This document shows positions 44,540 through 56,655 of a stretch of DNA of 64,000 bases, in pieces; position 1 is the stretch's first letter, and each line of letters starts with the position of its first letter. The translations under genes were made by a program, and so were the position numbers. Where the stretch lies: positions 740,511-804,510 of the forward strand of contig JAESIW010000129.1 of NCBI GenBank assembly GCA_016802295.1, read 5' to 3'. This DNA is from Brachionus rotundiformis (taxonomy: Eukaryota > Rotifera > Eurotatoria > Ploima > Brachionidae). The notes beneath the pieces are model-generated. The model was not told the DNA's origin. It did no database searches and saw nothing but the letters and a program-made list of their open reading frames with translations.

Positions 44540-45505
44540 TAATAATAATAATAATAATTGCTACGCTTATGCGTGAAATCTGGATTAATCAGACTGTAAG
44601 CAATATTAGTCACTCAATATTTTATCTAGTTTGTTTTTGAATAAGTCAATTGTTTTCGATTCGATTACCTCATTTGTCAGTTTGTTCCAATCGCTAACAA
44701 CTCTGTTAGTAAAAAAATTATACCTCGGTAAACAATTCTTTGTTAGTTCTCTTCTTAGTTTGTATCGATTACCTCTTGTATTATATGTACTTACACCTTC
44801 CAAATGTTCGCTGTACCAACTTATCTCGTCGATTCCATTCATGAACTTGTACACTTGTATTAGATCTCCGCGTCTCCTTCTTGTCGAAAGTGTTCTAAGA
44901 TTCAGTTTTTTGAGTCTTTCTGAATAACTTAGCTCACCGAATCCATTTATTTTTCGTGTAGCTCTTCTCTGTACTCTCTCAAGTGTATCAATATCTTTCT
45001 TCAGGTATGGATTCCAAACTGATATTGCATATTCGAGATGGGGCCGCACTAGACTTCTGTACATTTTTTTATAATATTTGAATCATGGTTACTGAAACCA
45101 TTTAATACTTGCCCAAGAATTCTGTTTGCTCTTGCCGATGAAGCACATATTTGCTTAGACCATTTCATGTCGGAATTTACTATGACTCCTAGATCTTTCT
45201 GTTCAGAAGCCTTCGTCAATTTGTGGACTTCATTTTCCTTTGATATATAATAATCCGTTCTTGGGTTATTCCTACCAATATGCATTAGTTCACATTTTTC
45301 AGTGTTAAGATTCATCGACCATTCACTACACCACTTGACGAGACTATTTATATCATCTTGTAACTGCTCTTTCTTTAAATTTTCATTAAATTTATTAAAT
45401 ATGCAATATATCTTGCAGTCATCCGCATACAGAGAGGATCTTCCACCGAGTATTTCCGGAAGGTCATTTATATAATTAACAAAAAGAAGTGGACCAAGTA
45501 CTGTA
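44540..45505 (-). pseudogene. 5'-truncated non-LTR retrotransposon (CR1-like), nearly intact RT end
   Basis: From about 45505 downward: VLGPLLFVNYINDLPEIL, then SSLYADDCKIYC with an intact YADD box, then MNLNTEKCELMHIGRN and QKDLGVIVNSDMKWS (frame to 45049). After a one-base loss in an A-run near 45065, the second frame carries MYRSLVRPHLEYAISVWNP, RRRGDLIQVYKFMNG and FFTNRVVSDWNKL, with stop at 44606. The tail is an (ATT)n microsatellite on the minus strand. One frameshift and no interior stop make it the least decayed CR1-type copy in the window. Confidence 0.9.
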
Positions 45506-46112
45506 TTTTAAAAATTTATTTACAAACAAGCCCATCCAACCTTCTTTTTATCAGAGAAATTTTTCTTTTACATAAGAATGTCTTAGTTGAGACCAACTTA
45601 ATTTTAGAATTGTTACATTGGAAAAATTGAATGATAATCAATAGTAACGCAAAAAAATGGTTAAAAATTTAATTTCTATTTAAGTTTTTACCAACTAATC
45701 AGTTTTCAAATAAAAAATTGTATCAAATTTTACAAAGTTTTTTTAATAATTAGTGATTGTTAGATCGTTTCATTCAATTATCGAGAAAAATCTATTATTT
45801 ATTTTTTTTACTGGTCAAAGATTGCTTCAAATTATCTTATAGTTCCTTTTCTTTTACATTTCATCATCAAAATTTTTATATTCTTTGATTTCAAAATTCA
45901 AATTGGAAAACGAATAAAAATTTTGATTCTATGGAAAATAATTAGCCCTTCATTCAATTGATATAATGTACAACCATATCTCCAGTGATCGATTTTTCGT
46001 CCAGTACAACCATATCAAATTTTTGAAAGTAATTTATATATAAAATATGTTAATAAAACCGAAATTATTAAATTAAATAAAATATGAAAACTAAAAAAAT
46101 CTCTTTTTTTTG
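45506..46112. other. AT-rich spacer
   Basis: Sequence between the retrotransposon and a MITE; nothing recognisable apart from homopolymer runs. Confidence 0.45.
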
Positions 46113-46468
46113 GGACTGTGAAGTTCTTTTCAATTCGATCGTTTCAATTCAGAAAAATTTGAATAACTTTTTTACTATAAGGAATAATTAAGTTCTGTAA
46201 AATGCTTAATGTTTAAGCAACTTTGCTTAATCTGAAAATATATGTCTGCAAAAACTCTGCAAAGTAAGTGCACAATTGATTTGAATACTTTTTAATGGCG
46301 TGCAAAATGCATAATGTTGCAGAATATTTTGCAGACTTATTTTACTGATTTAAGCAAATTTGCTTATAATTGAGCATTTTATAGAACTAAATTATCTCTT
46401 TTAGTAAAAAAGTTATTCAAATTTTTCTGAATTGAAATGATCGAATTGAAACCAACTTCACAACCCCC
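46113..46468. mobile_element. 356-bp palindromic MITE with arms of about 160 bp
   Basis: The left arm (46113 to about 46277) and right arm (about 46300-46468) are imperfect reverse complements. The left begins GGGACTGTGAAGTT, the right (reverse complement) GGGGGTTGTGAAGTT. Long identical stretches follow, including AGAAAAATTTGAATAACTTT in both. Runs of eight T flank both ends (46105-46112 and 46469-46476), possibly an 8-bp target duplication or insertion in a T-run. No coding capacity. Confidence 0.85.
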
Positions 46469-47134
46469 TTTTTTTTAATTTAATTCCGCATCCAACACTA
46501 AAAGTAACCATAATTACCTTTAATCAACTTAATTCTACGTATAATTACGTAAATTTACGATGGATTTTTATATCAAATCATCACTGTATTAACATATCCA
46601 TGAAAAAAAAGAACCAATTATTAAGAAAGATATCATTTTTAATCTATCCAAAATTCTAAAAATAATAAATTCCATCTTTTAAAAAATTTAAAACAGTAAA
46701 AATTAATAAAGTATTTAAATATTTTAATTGATTGCTTTTAATCGAGTTAGCATTGTTATGCTAAACTCTTATTTATTTACCGTGACTAGTCTTAGATCGA
46801 ACTTGATCTACTTAACGAAAAAATCAACAAAATAGGGCTTGATTTAAATAAATTTAATTTAAAGCTCTTAAGTTATCTTTATGACCCAAAAAACCATAAT
46901 TTTGATTGATTTTATTTTTTAAAGCTGTTCATTGTGTTGCCACTAGTTGGACCACTTTGAACAATTCAACTTGAGTATAATTTAATTTTAAATTTAATTT
47001 ATTTATCTAGTTGTTATGGCTACATATTTTAGATATACCATAGAAAATATAATGTTCACAATGGACTAAATATTTTATTTCTATTTAATTAACATTAGTC
47101 TTTGTGGAGAAAATTAGGATTTTTTTATCTTAAA
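46469..47134. other. upstream region of POC5
   Basis: AT-rich; holds two short X-box-like sequences (46942-46958, half site; 47010-47023). No coding sequence. Confidence 0.5.
47010..47023 (+). promoter_or_regulatory. weak X-box-like site upstream of POC5
   Basis: GTTGTTATGGCTAC matches 11 of 14 bases of the RFX consensus and lies 112 bp upstream of the POC5 ATG. It would be unremarkable alone; position and the two better sites next to other ciliary genes raise its weight. Confidence 0.4.
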
Positions 47135-50100
47135 ATGGAAAATTTCAATGATGAAGACAAAAACTCACCAAATATATCTCAGCAAAATTTGGAGACCATT
47201 TCTTTGGAACCTAATAAAGTAATCATTCCAAACAATATATGCGAAAAGCTTATTTTTACTCTATAAGGAAGAACAAAATAGTATTCAATGTGAATTGGCC
47301 TTTGAACCAATTAAACCAGAGGATGACCAAGAAGAGAATTTAAACAGTGAAGAAAAAAGTGAAATAACCATTAAATTTCCAGATGAAATAGAAATAGATA
47401 AAATCGAAAATGCCCCCTTGGCGAACGAAAAGGCCAATGTTGAGACAGAAAGCCATGAAAATGAAGATCATCTAAAAGAGAAAAAAGGTACTAGACTAGC
47501 AAATAAAATTTAAAATATGATCACGTGACTTTAAATTATTTAATTCATAAATATTCATTAATATTCTTATAAAAATGGTCAAAAATTCAAATTGTTCTTT
47601 TTTTAATGAAGACACAGATAGTGACGAAGATAAAAAGAAGATAACCAATTCAATAACAGTGGTATCTGACTTTTCTGACACTAAACTTGACAGCAAAAAT
47701 CAAATGGACATGGACAGCAGAAAAGTTAACTTGTCATTTTCACCATCTTCGTCTTCATCTGAACTGCACTCACCAAATCAAGTCTCAAAATTTTCAACCA
47801 ATTGTCAAAATAGCTTTGAAAACTCATCAGACGTTGTACCAAGAAAAAATTCTCCCATTCCGACCTCACCACCAACCAATATTGACTTGGAAAATGAGAC
47901 ATCATCAATAGAACATCTCAGCTCGTTGAATAATCTGGACTCAAATTCGGGCTTTAAGCGTGTCAAGTCAGATCGGTCATCTAAAATAAGCGAACCAGGC
48001 CACCAATCGTATCGTTTGACCAGGAACCATTCTGCTAAAAATAAACCAAAAACTGATGCAAAAAGTGAAAAAATTTCCTATTGTCTGGACAAGTGGTACA
48101 AAGAACTTAAAGGACAAGTTCTAGTAATTAAAAATAAAATTTAATCATTAAAAAAATTTATTTTAATTTTTTTAATTGTCAACAGACAGAGTTTGAAAAA
48201 AGCAAAGCCCAGCTTTACCATGAGCAAGAGAAAAAATTTTTCGAAGAAAAAGAAAAGTAAATTTTTAGCTTTATTTTTGATGATTGTTTATTTAAATTTT
48301 ATTAAATAAAGACAATATTCAGAAATAATAAAATTGAGAAGAGAAATTGAGTTTTTAAAAGAAACAGTAAAATTGAATGAAAAAAATTTGCTTAAAAAAG
48401 ACGCTGCTTTGGACAACATGACCAAGGCATTCGACAAGCAGCGCGAAAAAAACGAACTTCAAAGAGTCATGATGGAGTGGAAGCTCAAAAGACTGGAAAA
48501 CGCTAAAGAAACTTTTACCACGAAATTAGCCGAAAAATACTATGACCAAAGGCTCAAAATGAAAATGTTTTTTAATTGGCAATGCTTTCTTATTTCAAAG
48601 CATAAGACAAAAGTAGAAAAAGCATGTAAAAAAAAAGCCGAAGAGGTATGCTACGATTTAGCAACTAATTACGAAAGTCGAATTAAAAAGGTAATTAATT
48701 AATCATTAAGTCATAAATATTAAAAATTTAATTCAATTTTTCGAATTTAATTATTTATAATTTAATAATTTAATTTATGTAATTAATAAGTGACCGGTCT
48801 GAATTAAAATTTTAATTAGATCATTTGGCAAGCCATTAAAATATTTTCTTTATATTAAAATCAAATGTTTTTTGAATATTTAGTTTATTTATTGAAAATT
48901 TTCAAATATATAGGCATTCAATTTTGTTGGACTTTTGACCATCATTTGAAAAGTTAACATTTGGCAAAAATATTCCGTCAAATAAAATGATTAGGAATGT
49001 TTACGTTCTAAAATTTAAATATTCTTAAATTAATAATTAAATTATTTAATTGCAGATTAAAATTTAGATTTTTATACAACCATAAAATTTTTGACAATTT
49101 TTTTTTCATAAATAAAGGTTAATTTTTTAGTATAATCTGAAAAAGATAGGCATTTTGAAATTTCCAATACAAAAAAAAAAAAATTGTATAACTTTGGTTC
49201 TAAATGTCCAAAACTTGCTCTGTGAATGAAACAAAGTAAAAAATTGCATCCTATTTAAAAGTATTAAAAATTAAAAATCAATTGGTTTGCACAGATTTTG
49301 CAGACTTCTGTAGTTCTTGGAACTCAATGCCAGATCATTTCTAAGATATGTTATTTATGCTTTCCCAACCGAACCGATTAGTATTTTGTTTTCTCTTTAA
49401 TTTTAGGGATATGTTTTCTATGGCAATCAATTAATCTAAAATTTTTGAAATTCTATATTTCCTCAATTTTCCTTTTCCAAACTCTTGCTGAATTTTTAGC
49501 ACTCAATGCAATCTCCTTTATGTCTTCTTTTATGCAGATATGGCTCAAATCATCCATTGATCGTCTTTTCTAATGCTAGCTTATACCTACGCTTTGGTTT
49601 TTTTAAGCTTCCAAAGACACTAATTTTTTATTTTAAAAACACCAGAAAAAACCATTTTAAAATTATTAAATTTTTTACTAAATAATTAATAATTAAAATT
49701 GAAAAAAAATAAAACAAAAATAGTAATTTATCTAATTAAAGCTCGAAGAAGAGCTACATTCCAGCCGAATGGAAATAGAAAAGTATCGGATAGAGATGAG
49801 TAAGAATGAAGAAAACATGCGCAAAGCATTAATGAGAGGTGTCTGTGCCTTAAACATGGAAGCCATGTCAATATTCAATGAAAACCAACTGCCCAATCCG
49901 CATTCAACTGAGCACCAAACTGTGGCCAATTTTCAAAAGGCTGACGCATTTTCCAGTTCAATGCCAACTTTGAAGACTGCCAACAGCCTTAATGACCTGA
50001 GTCGTAAACAAGATGGAGAAAATGATCTAGCCCGCAAGGTTAAATCCTATTGTGAAACAAATTTGTCTAAAAAAAACAAAATCACAGAAAGCACTGCTTT

Positions 50101-50589
50101 ATCTGCCGTTGCCAAGGCCAGACTACAACTATTAAACAGTAACAACAAAAATTGTCTGGATACAAATCCTGTGACTGAGGAACAAGACTTTGGATCAAAT
50201 GTACCAAATCAAAAGCTTTACTCCAATAATAACATTTTTGATGAACTAACAGAACACAACATAATACCAACAAAAGTAAGCTGATGATTTGTATTAATTA
50301 TTTGGTTGATAAAATTACAGATAAAATTATTTTTATTTTAATAAAGAAAATTGGAACCAAACACTCAAATGTTAAGTCAAAAATAGGCTCATTGCCAAGG
50401 AGTAATACGACACTTGGCACGGGCCAATTGGGATCAACGCTTCCGCCTTACAGATCAGTGGTTATTGAAAAGCATACCAAAAATAACCAAACGAATGATG
50501 AAGTTTCTGTGAAAACAATGACAACTAAAGTAAAATACTCTCCGCCAGGACAGTCTGCTAATGTATTAAATACAGTAATAACTACTTGA
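47135..50589 (+). CDS. POC5: centriolar protein POC5 (7 exons, 678 aa)
   Basis: Centrin-binding protein of the centriole distal lumen, needed for centriole elongation. Exons: 47135-47218, 47268-47487, 47612-48117, 48186-48256, 48312-48690, 49742-50275, 50347-50589; phases agree, 2,037 nt. The N-terminal 270 residues are acidic and Ser-rich. A coiled coil follows with FDKQREKNELQRVMMEWKL, then YYDQRLKMKMFFNWQCF, a Trp-containing centrin-binding-type repeat. AEEVCYDLATNYESRIKK ends exon 5 and exon 6 has MRKALMRGVCALNMEAMSIF, the most diagnostic POC5 motif. The C-terminus has PPYRSVVIEKH, as in vertebrates. Intron 5 (1,051 bp) is long and AT-rich with nothing recognised. The short exon 1 and its ATG are the least certain part. 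Confidence 0.9.
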
Positions 50590-51780
50590 GGAACCGAAAC
50601 TAATTATTAGTTTCTTACGTCAAATCTTTGTAAATTATAAATTTGATAATATTTTTTTATTATTTTTTGTATCGAAATTTTTTCTCTCGGGTTTTAAATA
50701 ATTGAAAAAAGAACCCTTAATCGAGAAAATTTTCGATCAATTAATCAAAAATTTTTGAAATTTTATATTTTCTAAATTTTCCGTAAAGATAATTTTTTTA
50801 TATGATAAAATTATTTTGATCAATAAAAATTTGACTATTCAAAAATTAAAATTTAATTTTAAGATGAGTTTTTAAATAACTGGAATATTCTATCAATATA
50901 CAAAATTTCTAAAATTTTGAGTATCAACAATTTCTTCAAAAAGTTAAAATTACAAAATTTTTATTTGACTCACCGGTGGAGTGACCACGAGTCAGTCGGG
51001 TTTATTAAGATAATAAAAAAAGTGTTCGAGAGCTTCCTACTTACTGCGGTACAGCTAGTATCATAAGACAGTTATCTATAACAAGGTGTTTACTATAGGG
51101 GCATATTTTCCCATAAAAAAAGATAATAATACTTTCCCAAAGGATTGCTTACCAACAAATAATTAATAAATTTAGATAATTCTTTGTTCCTTGTGGTGCC
51201 GAACGCGTCCCAGTCTTCCCCAAGGAAGTAACCGCAATTAAAATGGACTTCTTGGTGTTTCCTTAGTTTTGCTCTAAAACTACAAATCAAAGATTGGAGC
51301 TGTTCTTTTTATTTGTAAGAGATTAAAAGGTCGCTTAAATGATTAAATGGTTTATGGGAATTTAATGGTCCTCTAAATGACCATAAACATATGAAGTTAG
51401 TTTCTCAATGTACCTAATTACTGCGTTCAGCAATTTCTTCTGGTACGAGGCGATTGAAAGTCTAAAGAGCATTTGTGTAAGATGATAAAACTAACCTCGT
51501 TTCTAAGCGTAGCTACATGTCTGAACGCGAAGTATAATTCTACTTTAAAGAAGGAAATCAATTTTGGATACCATAATTAAGTCATTTGGTCACTTCATGT
51601 ACTGAACCACTTGGAACAAGGACTTAAGAGCGGGTTCAGGAGCCTCATTTGTTTTAGTGAATACCCAAAAGTCAGCTATAGGCCTTACCTTCGGGCCGAG
51701 TCTCAACTCAAAACAGGGGAAAATGTTTCTCAGTATCTGGGCACCTTCCATAATGGAACTTCCTCAAAAATACCTAAGTT
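50590..51780. other. unassigned region, more complex than its surroundings
   Basis: 50,960-51,780 has higher GC and less homopolymer than the neighbouring DNA. On the minus strand 51093-51290 reads HQEVHFNCGYFLGEDWDAFG then a Lys-rich helix, which looks protein-like but matches no family I know. Further pieces (AFRHVATLRNEVSF, RLVPEEIAERS) appear upstream on that strand in other frames. It may be an old transposon or pseudogene. Confidence 0.35.
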
Positions 51781-53672
51781 CCTATGTTGATCTTTTTCCT
51801 TTATCTTTTTTCTATAATCCTCTGTAATCGATCAAGTGTATTCACTGTTTTTTTTAGACCCAGTTATTACCTGATTTTTGTCGGAATTTGGCTAGTTAAC
51901 TGGATTTTGTTGATCTGTAGCAGGTTGTGCTTCGGGAAAAATTTACAGATAAAATTTATTCATATAAAAGATAAAAGCAGAAATTTTCCAAATATAAATA
52001 TTTTTCTGAAAATTATTTTTTTGTAAAAAAGGTGGCACCAAAATTTAGAAAAAGTGACAATTTCAATTTTTTTTTTCCATACAAAATCTTCCTAAACCAT
52101 AATCTTAGACTATTTTCAGAAGCCAAGAACTATCACAATTCTTAACAACTAAATTTATCCTTAGCACTCAACTATATATTTTATCTATCTGTGTAAATGA
52201 TAAGTTTAGTATTAGTTTAAGCAAACCAAGCTAAATTTTAAAATCTAATATGCCAAAACTAACATTAAATGCACTAGTTTATTTTTTAAATTAAACAGTA
52301 ATTACAATCATCAATAAGCTAGATAAAGCTTGTTGAGATTTTGGAGAGAAGATTCTAAATTAATTTTCAATACACAAATTAATAAAACTATTGTGACAAT
52401 TAACCGTAGAAGCACAATTAGAAATTTTTAGATGTATTGTTATTTAATATTAATTAAAAAGGAGTAAAATAATTTTCATAATTTGGAGACTAGTTTGACA
52501 GAGACAATGTCCCAAAAGTATTTCTCATAATTATTTAATTGATAATCAAGCTATTTTTAAAAACCTCATTATTTATATAGTTAATTAAATTGATTAAATA
52601 AAATTCAATCAAAATGCTTTATTACAGAGTTATTTTTAGATTTAACAATTAAAAATGAGACTTATTTTTTAGAAAATAAATTTAACAAATGAATCAAATA
52701 ATTCAAAATTCAACTTTTTTTAAAATATCAATTTTATTTGTTCTTAGAGGACTTTTATCAGGTATTTTATTATCCTCGAGAAATTTGTAACACCTGTATT
52801 TTCATATCGTTTAATAAAAATTTAATTCTATTTGTTTTATTCGATACATTTTCCCTCAAATTTCACTAATTAGGAATCCTGAAAAATGATCTGCTCTTGA
52901 GATTGTTTTTATTAGAAATTTAATTTGTTAAATGTGAAAAAAAAGCTTCATTAAAATGCATAAATTGATATTTTTGGCATTTTAACTATTCAAGTTTTAC
53001 TTTCTCTCTAAATTAATTAGTCTAAACATCTTAAAATAACAAGTATTGGGCGTTTTATTTTAGGTCTTTTTTCCATATGAGCTAGATTAAAATTTTTAAG
53101 CTTTCATTTTATTAAGCTTCTATATCAAATGAAATTATTATTTTTGTAACCAAGTTACTCATTTTTTAAGAAATTCACAATACAAAGATCGGATTATTTC
53201 ACCAAAATAATTTGATATTGGCAAATATTTGCATCCTTTATAGACAAAATTAGGCTTGTTGGTGCCATATAATAAATCATATCTTTAAATAAGTAAATAC
53301 TTTCCATAAAGAGTTGGTTTCAAACTTTGAGCAATCAAACAGGTAGTCAAAAGCCTAAGAAGAGCAATTTCTGATTTCAAAAAGAACATCTTTTGGTAAA
53401 AAAGATGTAAATTTTGATACTAATAAAAATTTGATTTTAATTAACTAGAAATAAAATTTTCTTACTTTTATCTAAAATTAATCAAACAAAATAGCTTTCT
53501 TAAACTATAATGAGCAAATAAATCGAGCTAAAAATAAAACTCTTGAGTTATTTTTTTTTTTTCTCAGGAAAATTCAATCTTTATTTTAATTTATAAAACA
53601 AGCTCAAGATTAATAATGTTTATGTATTTAATGATTTTGTGCTAAGCATTTTAATTAAAATTTTAACTTAAG
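51781..53672. other. AT-rich region upstream of the Ly6-like exon
   Basis: No coding sequence supported. The first exon (signal peptide) of the Ly6-like gene should lie here, ending in phase 1, but no candidate has a good donor in that phase. Confidence 0.45.
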
Positions 53673-54004
53673 TTGATTGCTTGGAATGCTTTGAGTGTGA
53701 TTCGAGAAAAATTGGCTTCAGTTGTTTGACAAATCTTCCACCAAGCAAAAAATGTCTGGATAAACGTTCCCTGTACTGTGTTACAATGAAGCATTATGAC
53801 AAATTTGGCAACCTGACAGGTGTTGTTCGCGCATGTAGCAAAGTAAACTTTGGCCAACAGTGTCGCTCGGCTCAGTCCGAACTCGAGCCGGCCAAAACCT
53901 GCTTCAACACATGCTGGGAAGATGCGTGCAATCGAGCCACTCTTGCTCGGCTTTCATCGCGTTGGCTGACTCTCAGTTGGTTTTGTTATTTAATTTATGT
54001 ATAA
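53673..54004 (+). CDS. Ly6/uPAR-type three-finger protein, partial (last exon)
   Basis: After an acceptor (TTAACTTAAG) the exon reads DCLECFECDS and continues to a stop at 54002-54004, about 109 residues. Ten or more cysteines follow the Ly6 layout (CFECDS, FSC, KKC, YC, RAC, QQC, KTCFNTCW), ending with the CN signature in DACNRA. The short hydrophobic tail after it (WLTLSWFCYLIYV) fits a GPI-anchor signal. Such proteins sit on the outer membrane and often modulate channels or receptors, including nicotinic ones. The signal-peptide exon was not found, so the gene is incomplete here. It lies between POC5 and CCDC74 on the same strand. Confidence 0.75.
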
Positions 54005-54141
54005 CCAATATTTTCCAATTCTGTTTTTAAATAAACTTTTTGTTAAAACTCTTGTTTTCAATTAAAAAACTTAAAGAAAACAAGAAAATAAAGAAAGAGA
54101 AACGAGCTTCATTCATAATGTCGCCAAGTATGTTTTTTATA

Positions 54142-54163
54142 ATCGGTTGCCATGGCAACCGAT
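54142..54163. promoter_or_regulatory. perfect X-box (RFX site) upstream of CCDC74
   Basis: GTTGCCATGGCAAC at 54146-54159 is an exact match to the RFX consensus, and the surrounding 22 bases form a perfect palindrome. It lies about 285 bp upstream of the CCDC74 ATG. RFX factors drive ciliary genes in animals. It is also 140 bp past the end of the Ly6-like gene. Confidence 0.85.
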
Positions 54164-54443
54164 CGCGCAATTAAAAATAAAAAAAAAAATCGAAAATTTT
54201 ATTTCTGTGTAATAAAAAAAAGAGAAAAAAGTAATAGAACTAAAAATGACGGATGACTCTTATTATGCTAATTGAAGCTGGAAAGCAAATCAATCTAAAA
54301 ATCCTTAGAAAACTTGGTATTTGTGAATTTACCTCCCCGTTCATTTTCATACTCTACAAATAAACAAATCCATTTCTTTGAAAAAGCTTCCAAAGAGCGG
54401 ATTTTATTCGCTTTAACATATTTTCTCTTTGTAGATACATATT

Positions 54444-56257
54444 ATGCTAAAGCAAACTTTGGTTCAGGAAAAGCTCAGCGACTTGACCATGGCAGCGCAA
54501 ACGTCAGTAAAGCCAGGCAACCAGCTAGAGAGCGAAATTAAAAAAAGCACTGGGGATATAATAATACCTCATGCGGGCCAGTACGCCCGGCTCCAACTCA
54601 TAAAAACCTCTAGTAACATATCAGGCAGTAAGCTAAAGCTTAAATCGGCCAATTACTCAAATGAATCGTCATCGGGCAATCTTAAGATAAACTTGAAGCC
54701 CGACGACGACAACGAGGAGCCTCTGGACTATGACGGAGCCGAGACAGTCAACTTTTATTCCAATTACCACCGACAACCATCGAGTTTCAATGAAAATACC
54801 TCACAGGGACACAGCAATGGCGCGTTCGCGCCCGAGAACAGGCCCGCTTCGAACAAACACAGCACAGCCGGTTCGGCAAATCCGCAGAACCGGAACATAC
54901 GGATTATCAGCGACTCCAACCAATATGATCCCAATTTAAAGCTTAAGTATTTGGAAAAAAGCATCAAGTTCATTCAGCAACAACACACCGAGACATTGAA
55001 CAGTCTTCACCAAGAAATTGAGAAGTTAAAAGATGAAAATAGAGGTAAAAGCTTTGACTTTTACCAAATTAGAAAAATTTATAACAGGAGATAAATTGTT
55101 TAATTTTTTTTCAAGAACTGCATTTTAAATTGGCAACCAGGAAGTCGTCCTCATCGCTTAACAATTCACTGACAAATTCAAAACACAGCTTTAAGCAAGA
55201 AGTGGATAAAGGAAGTAACCAGGGAGTTGACGAAAAAGTCCTACACGACAAAATTGAGCAGAAAAATTTTGACAAAATTCTCAAAAATGCTGTCAAGGAA
55301 AAAAATATTGACAAAAGACTGGAAGATTTGAAAACCAATTTGGAATCAAGCAAATATGAGGACTTGTTTGCCAGACTGGTCGATGCCGAAAATAAAAACG
55401 AGTATTTGACCAATTTGTTGAACCAGCTTCAGGCCAAGCGCAACACAAATGCCGAATACAAGTTAGCCTAAGCAAAAAATTTAATTTATCAATTTTTTAT
55501 TTTTTAAATAATAAAATTTTAGATCAAATAATGTAAATAGCACTAGTACGGCAATAAATCCGATAACAAAGATAAACATAAATCAAATTTTCAGCTTAGA
55601 TCCGCTACGAATTAAAATGAGCGAGGCCGAGGAGCCTCGAGCACCTAGTCTTGAAGAATCTGAGATTATAATAAAAAAACTATTTGATGTTTACAAACAA
55701 CAAAAGCAACAGGTAAATTTTTGAAAAAATTTAATCTAAAACAATTAAAATAGTTTATTAATTGTCAATTTAGATAAGTAATATGAAAGTAGTGCTGAAA
55801 GATTTGATGCAAAACGAAAATTTGTCAAACCAAGCAATGCTTTTGACCAGAGATTTGCTTGAAAACTCAAATAAACTCAGTCATTATGTCCTCGACAAGA
55901 CAAATGTGCATAAATTGTAAATAAATTATTAAAAATTAAGTTATTTGTTAAAATTATTTTTATGTTTTTCCAAGATCGGTTCTGGCACCGCTAAACAATT
56001 TACCAAAGAGTTCCAACGCCAGGCTTAATTTTAATCCAAGTAGATATCATTCACAATTATTGACAACGACCGGTTTAGGCTACGATTCAATCGCTACTGG
56101 TTCGGCATCGTTGACTACTGCTAGTTCCAATGTAAATCTACCTTCTATAGTTCATTTGCCACCATTGCAAACCATAAATCCTGTCAAATTTCCAGAGAGA
56201 CAAAGAAGAACGCAAATTTTGCAAAAGCAACGACTAAGAAAAGAATATTATCATTAG
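54444..56257 (+). CDS. CCDC74: coiled-coil protein CCDC74 (5 exons, 520 aa)
   Basis: Cilium/spindle-associated coiled-coil protein. Exons: 54444-55044, 55116-55461, 55523-55712, 55774-55916, 55975-56257; phases agree, 1,563 nt. Diagnostic parts: LEKSIKFIQQQHTETLNSLH then EIEKLKDENRELHFKL (joined over intron 1), the conserved N-terminal coiled coil. SLEESEIIIKKLFDVY corresponds to the middle helix; the C-terminus LPPLQTI then ERQRRTQILQKQRLRKEY matches the conserved CCDC74 tail. Regions between are Ser/Asn-rich and unstructured. It is longer than the roughly 380-residue vertebrate protein, mostly in the N-terminal extension. A T-rich 3' splice AG lies 9 nt before the ATG. Perfect X-box upstream. 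Confidence 0.9.
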
Positions 56258-56356
56258 TGTTTAAATAAATTTTTAAAAAACAACTTATTAAAAATCTTAA
56301 TTAATAAAAATTCAAAGCTAATAGGATTATTTGAATGATTTAAATATGAGTATATA
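56258..56356. other. 3' flank of CCDC74
   Basis: AT-rich, with an AAATAAAT poly(A)-type signal about 10 nt past the stop. It leads directly into the 299-bp repeat. Confidence 0.5.
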
Positions 56357-56655
56357 TTTGATATTCGATTTTGTCTAAAATTTAAATTATATATATAAAA
56401 ATTATTGTTTTTAAGAAAATAATTATCATTTATTGAATAAATTTTTTAATTCTATTGCAAAATATGCTAGCTTTATCAAATAAAAAATGGTAAACAAAGA
56501 GAAACTTATTGTATTGAAAATCCAGAATTTTATTTGAATAAATAAAGAAGTTTATGATTCTTTGCTTATATTTCTGGTCTTTTGGTTTTGGGAGATATCC
56601 TTTTCGATTTTTGGAAAGTTTTATTGATTTTCAAGATTCCTTATGATTAAAATTA
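56357..56655. repeat. 299-bp direct repeat, copy 1
   Basis: Matches 58266-58564 over 299 bases with two mismatches and no gaps (starts TTTGATATTCGATTTTGTC). It ends exactly where the retrotransposon coding sequence begins. Reads as an exceptionally long target-site duplication. Confidence 0.95.

Noticed and set aside
47519..47529. CACGTG E-box inside POC5 intron 2
   Set aside because: A lone short motif inside an intron with no further support.
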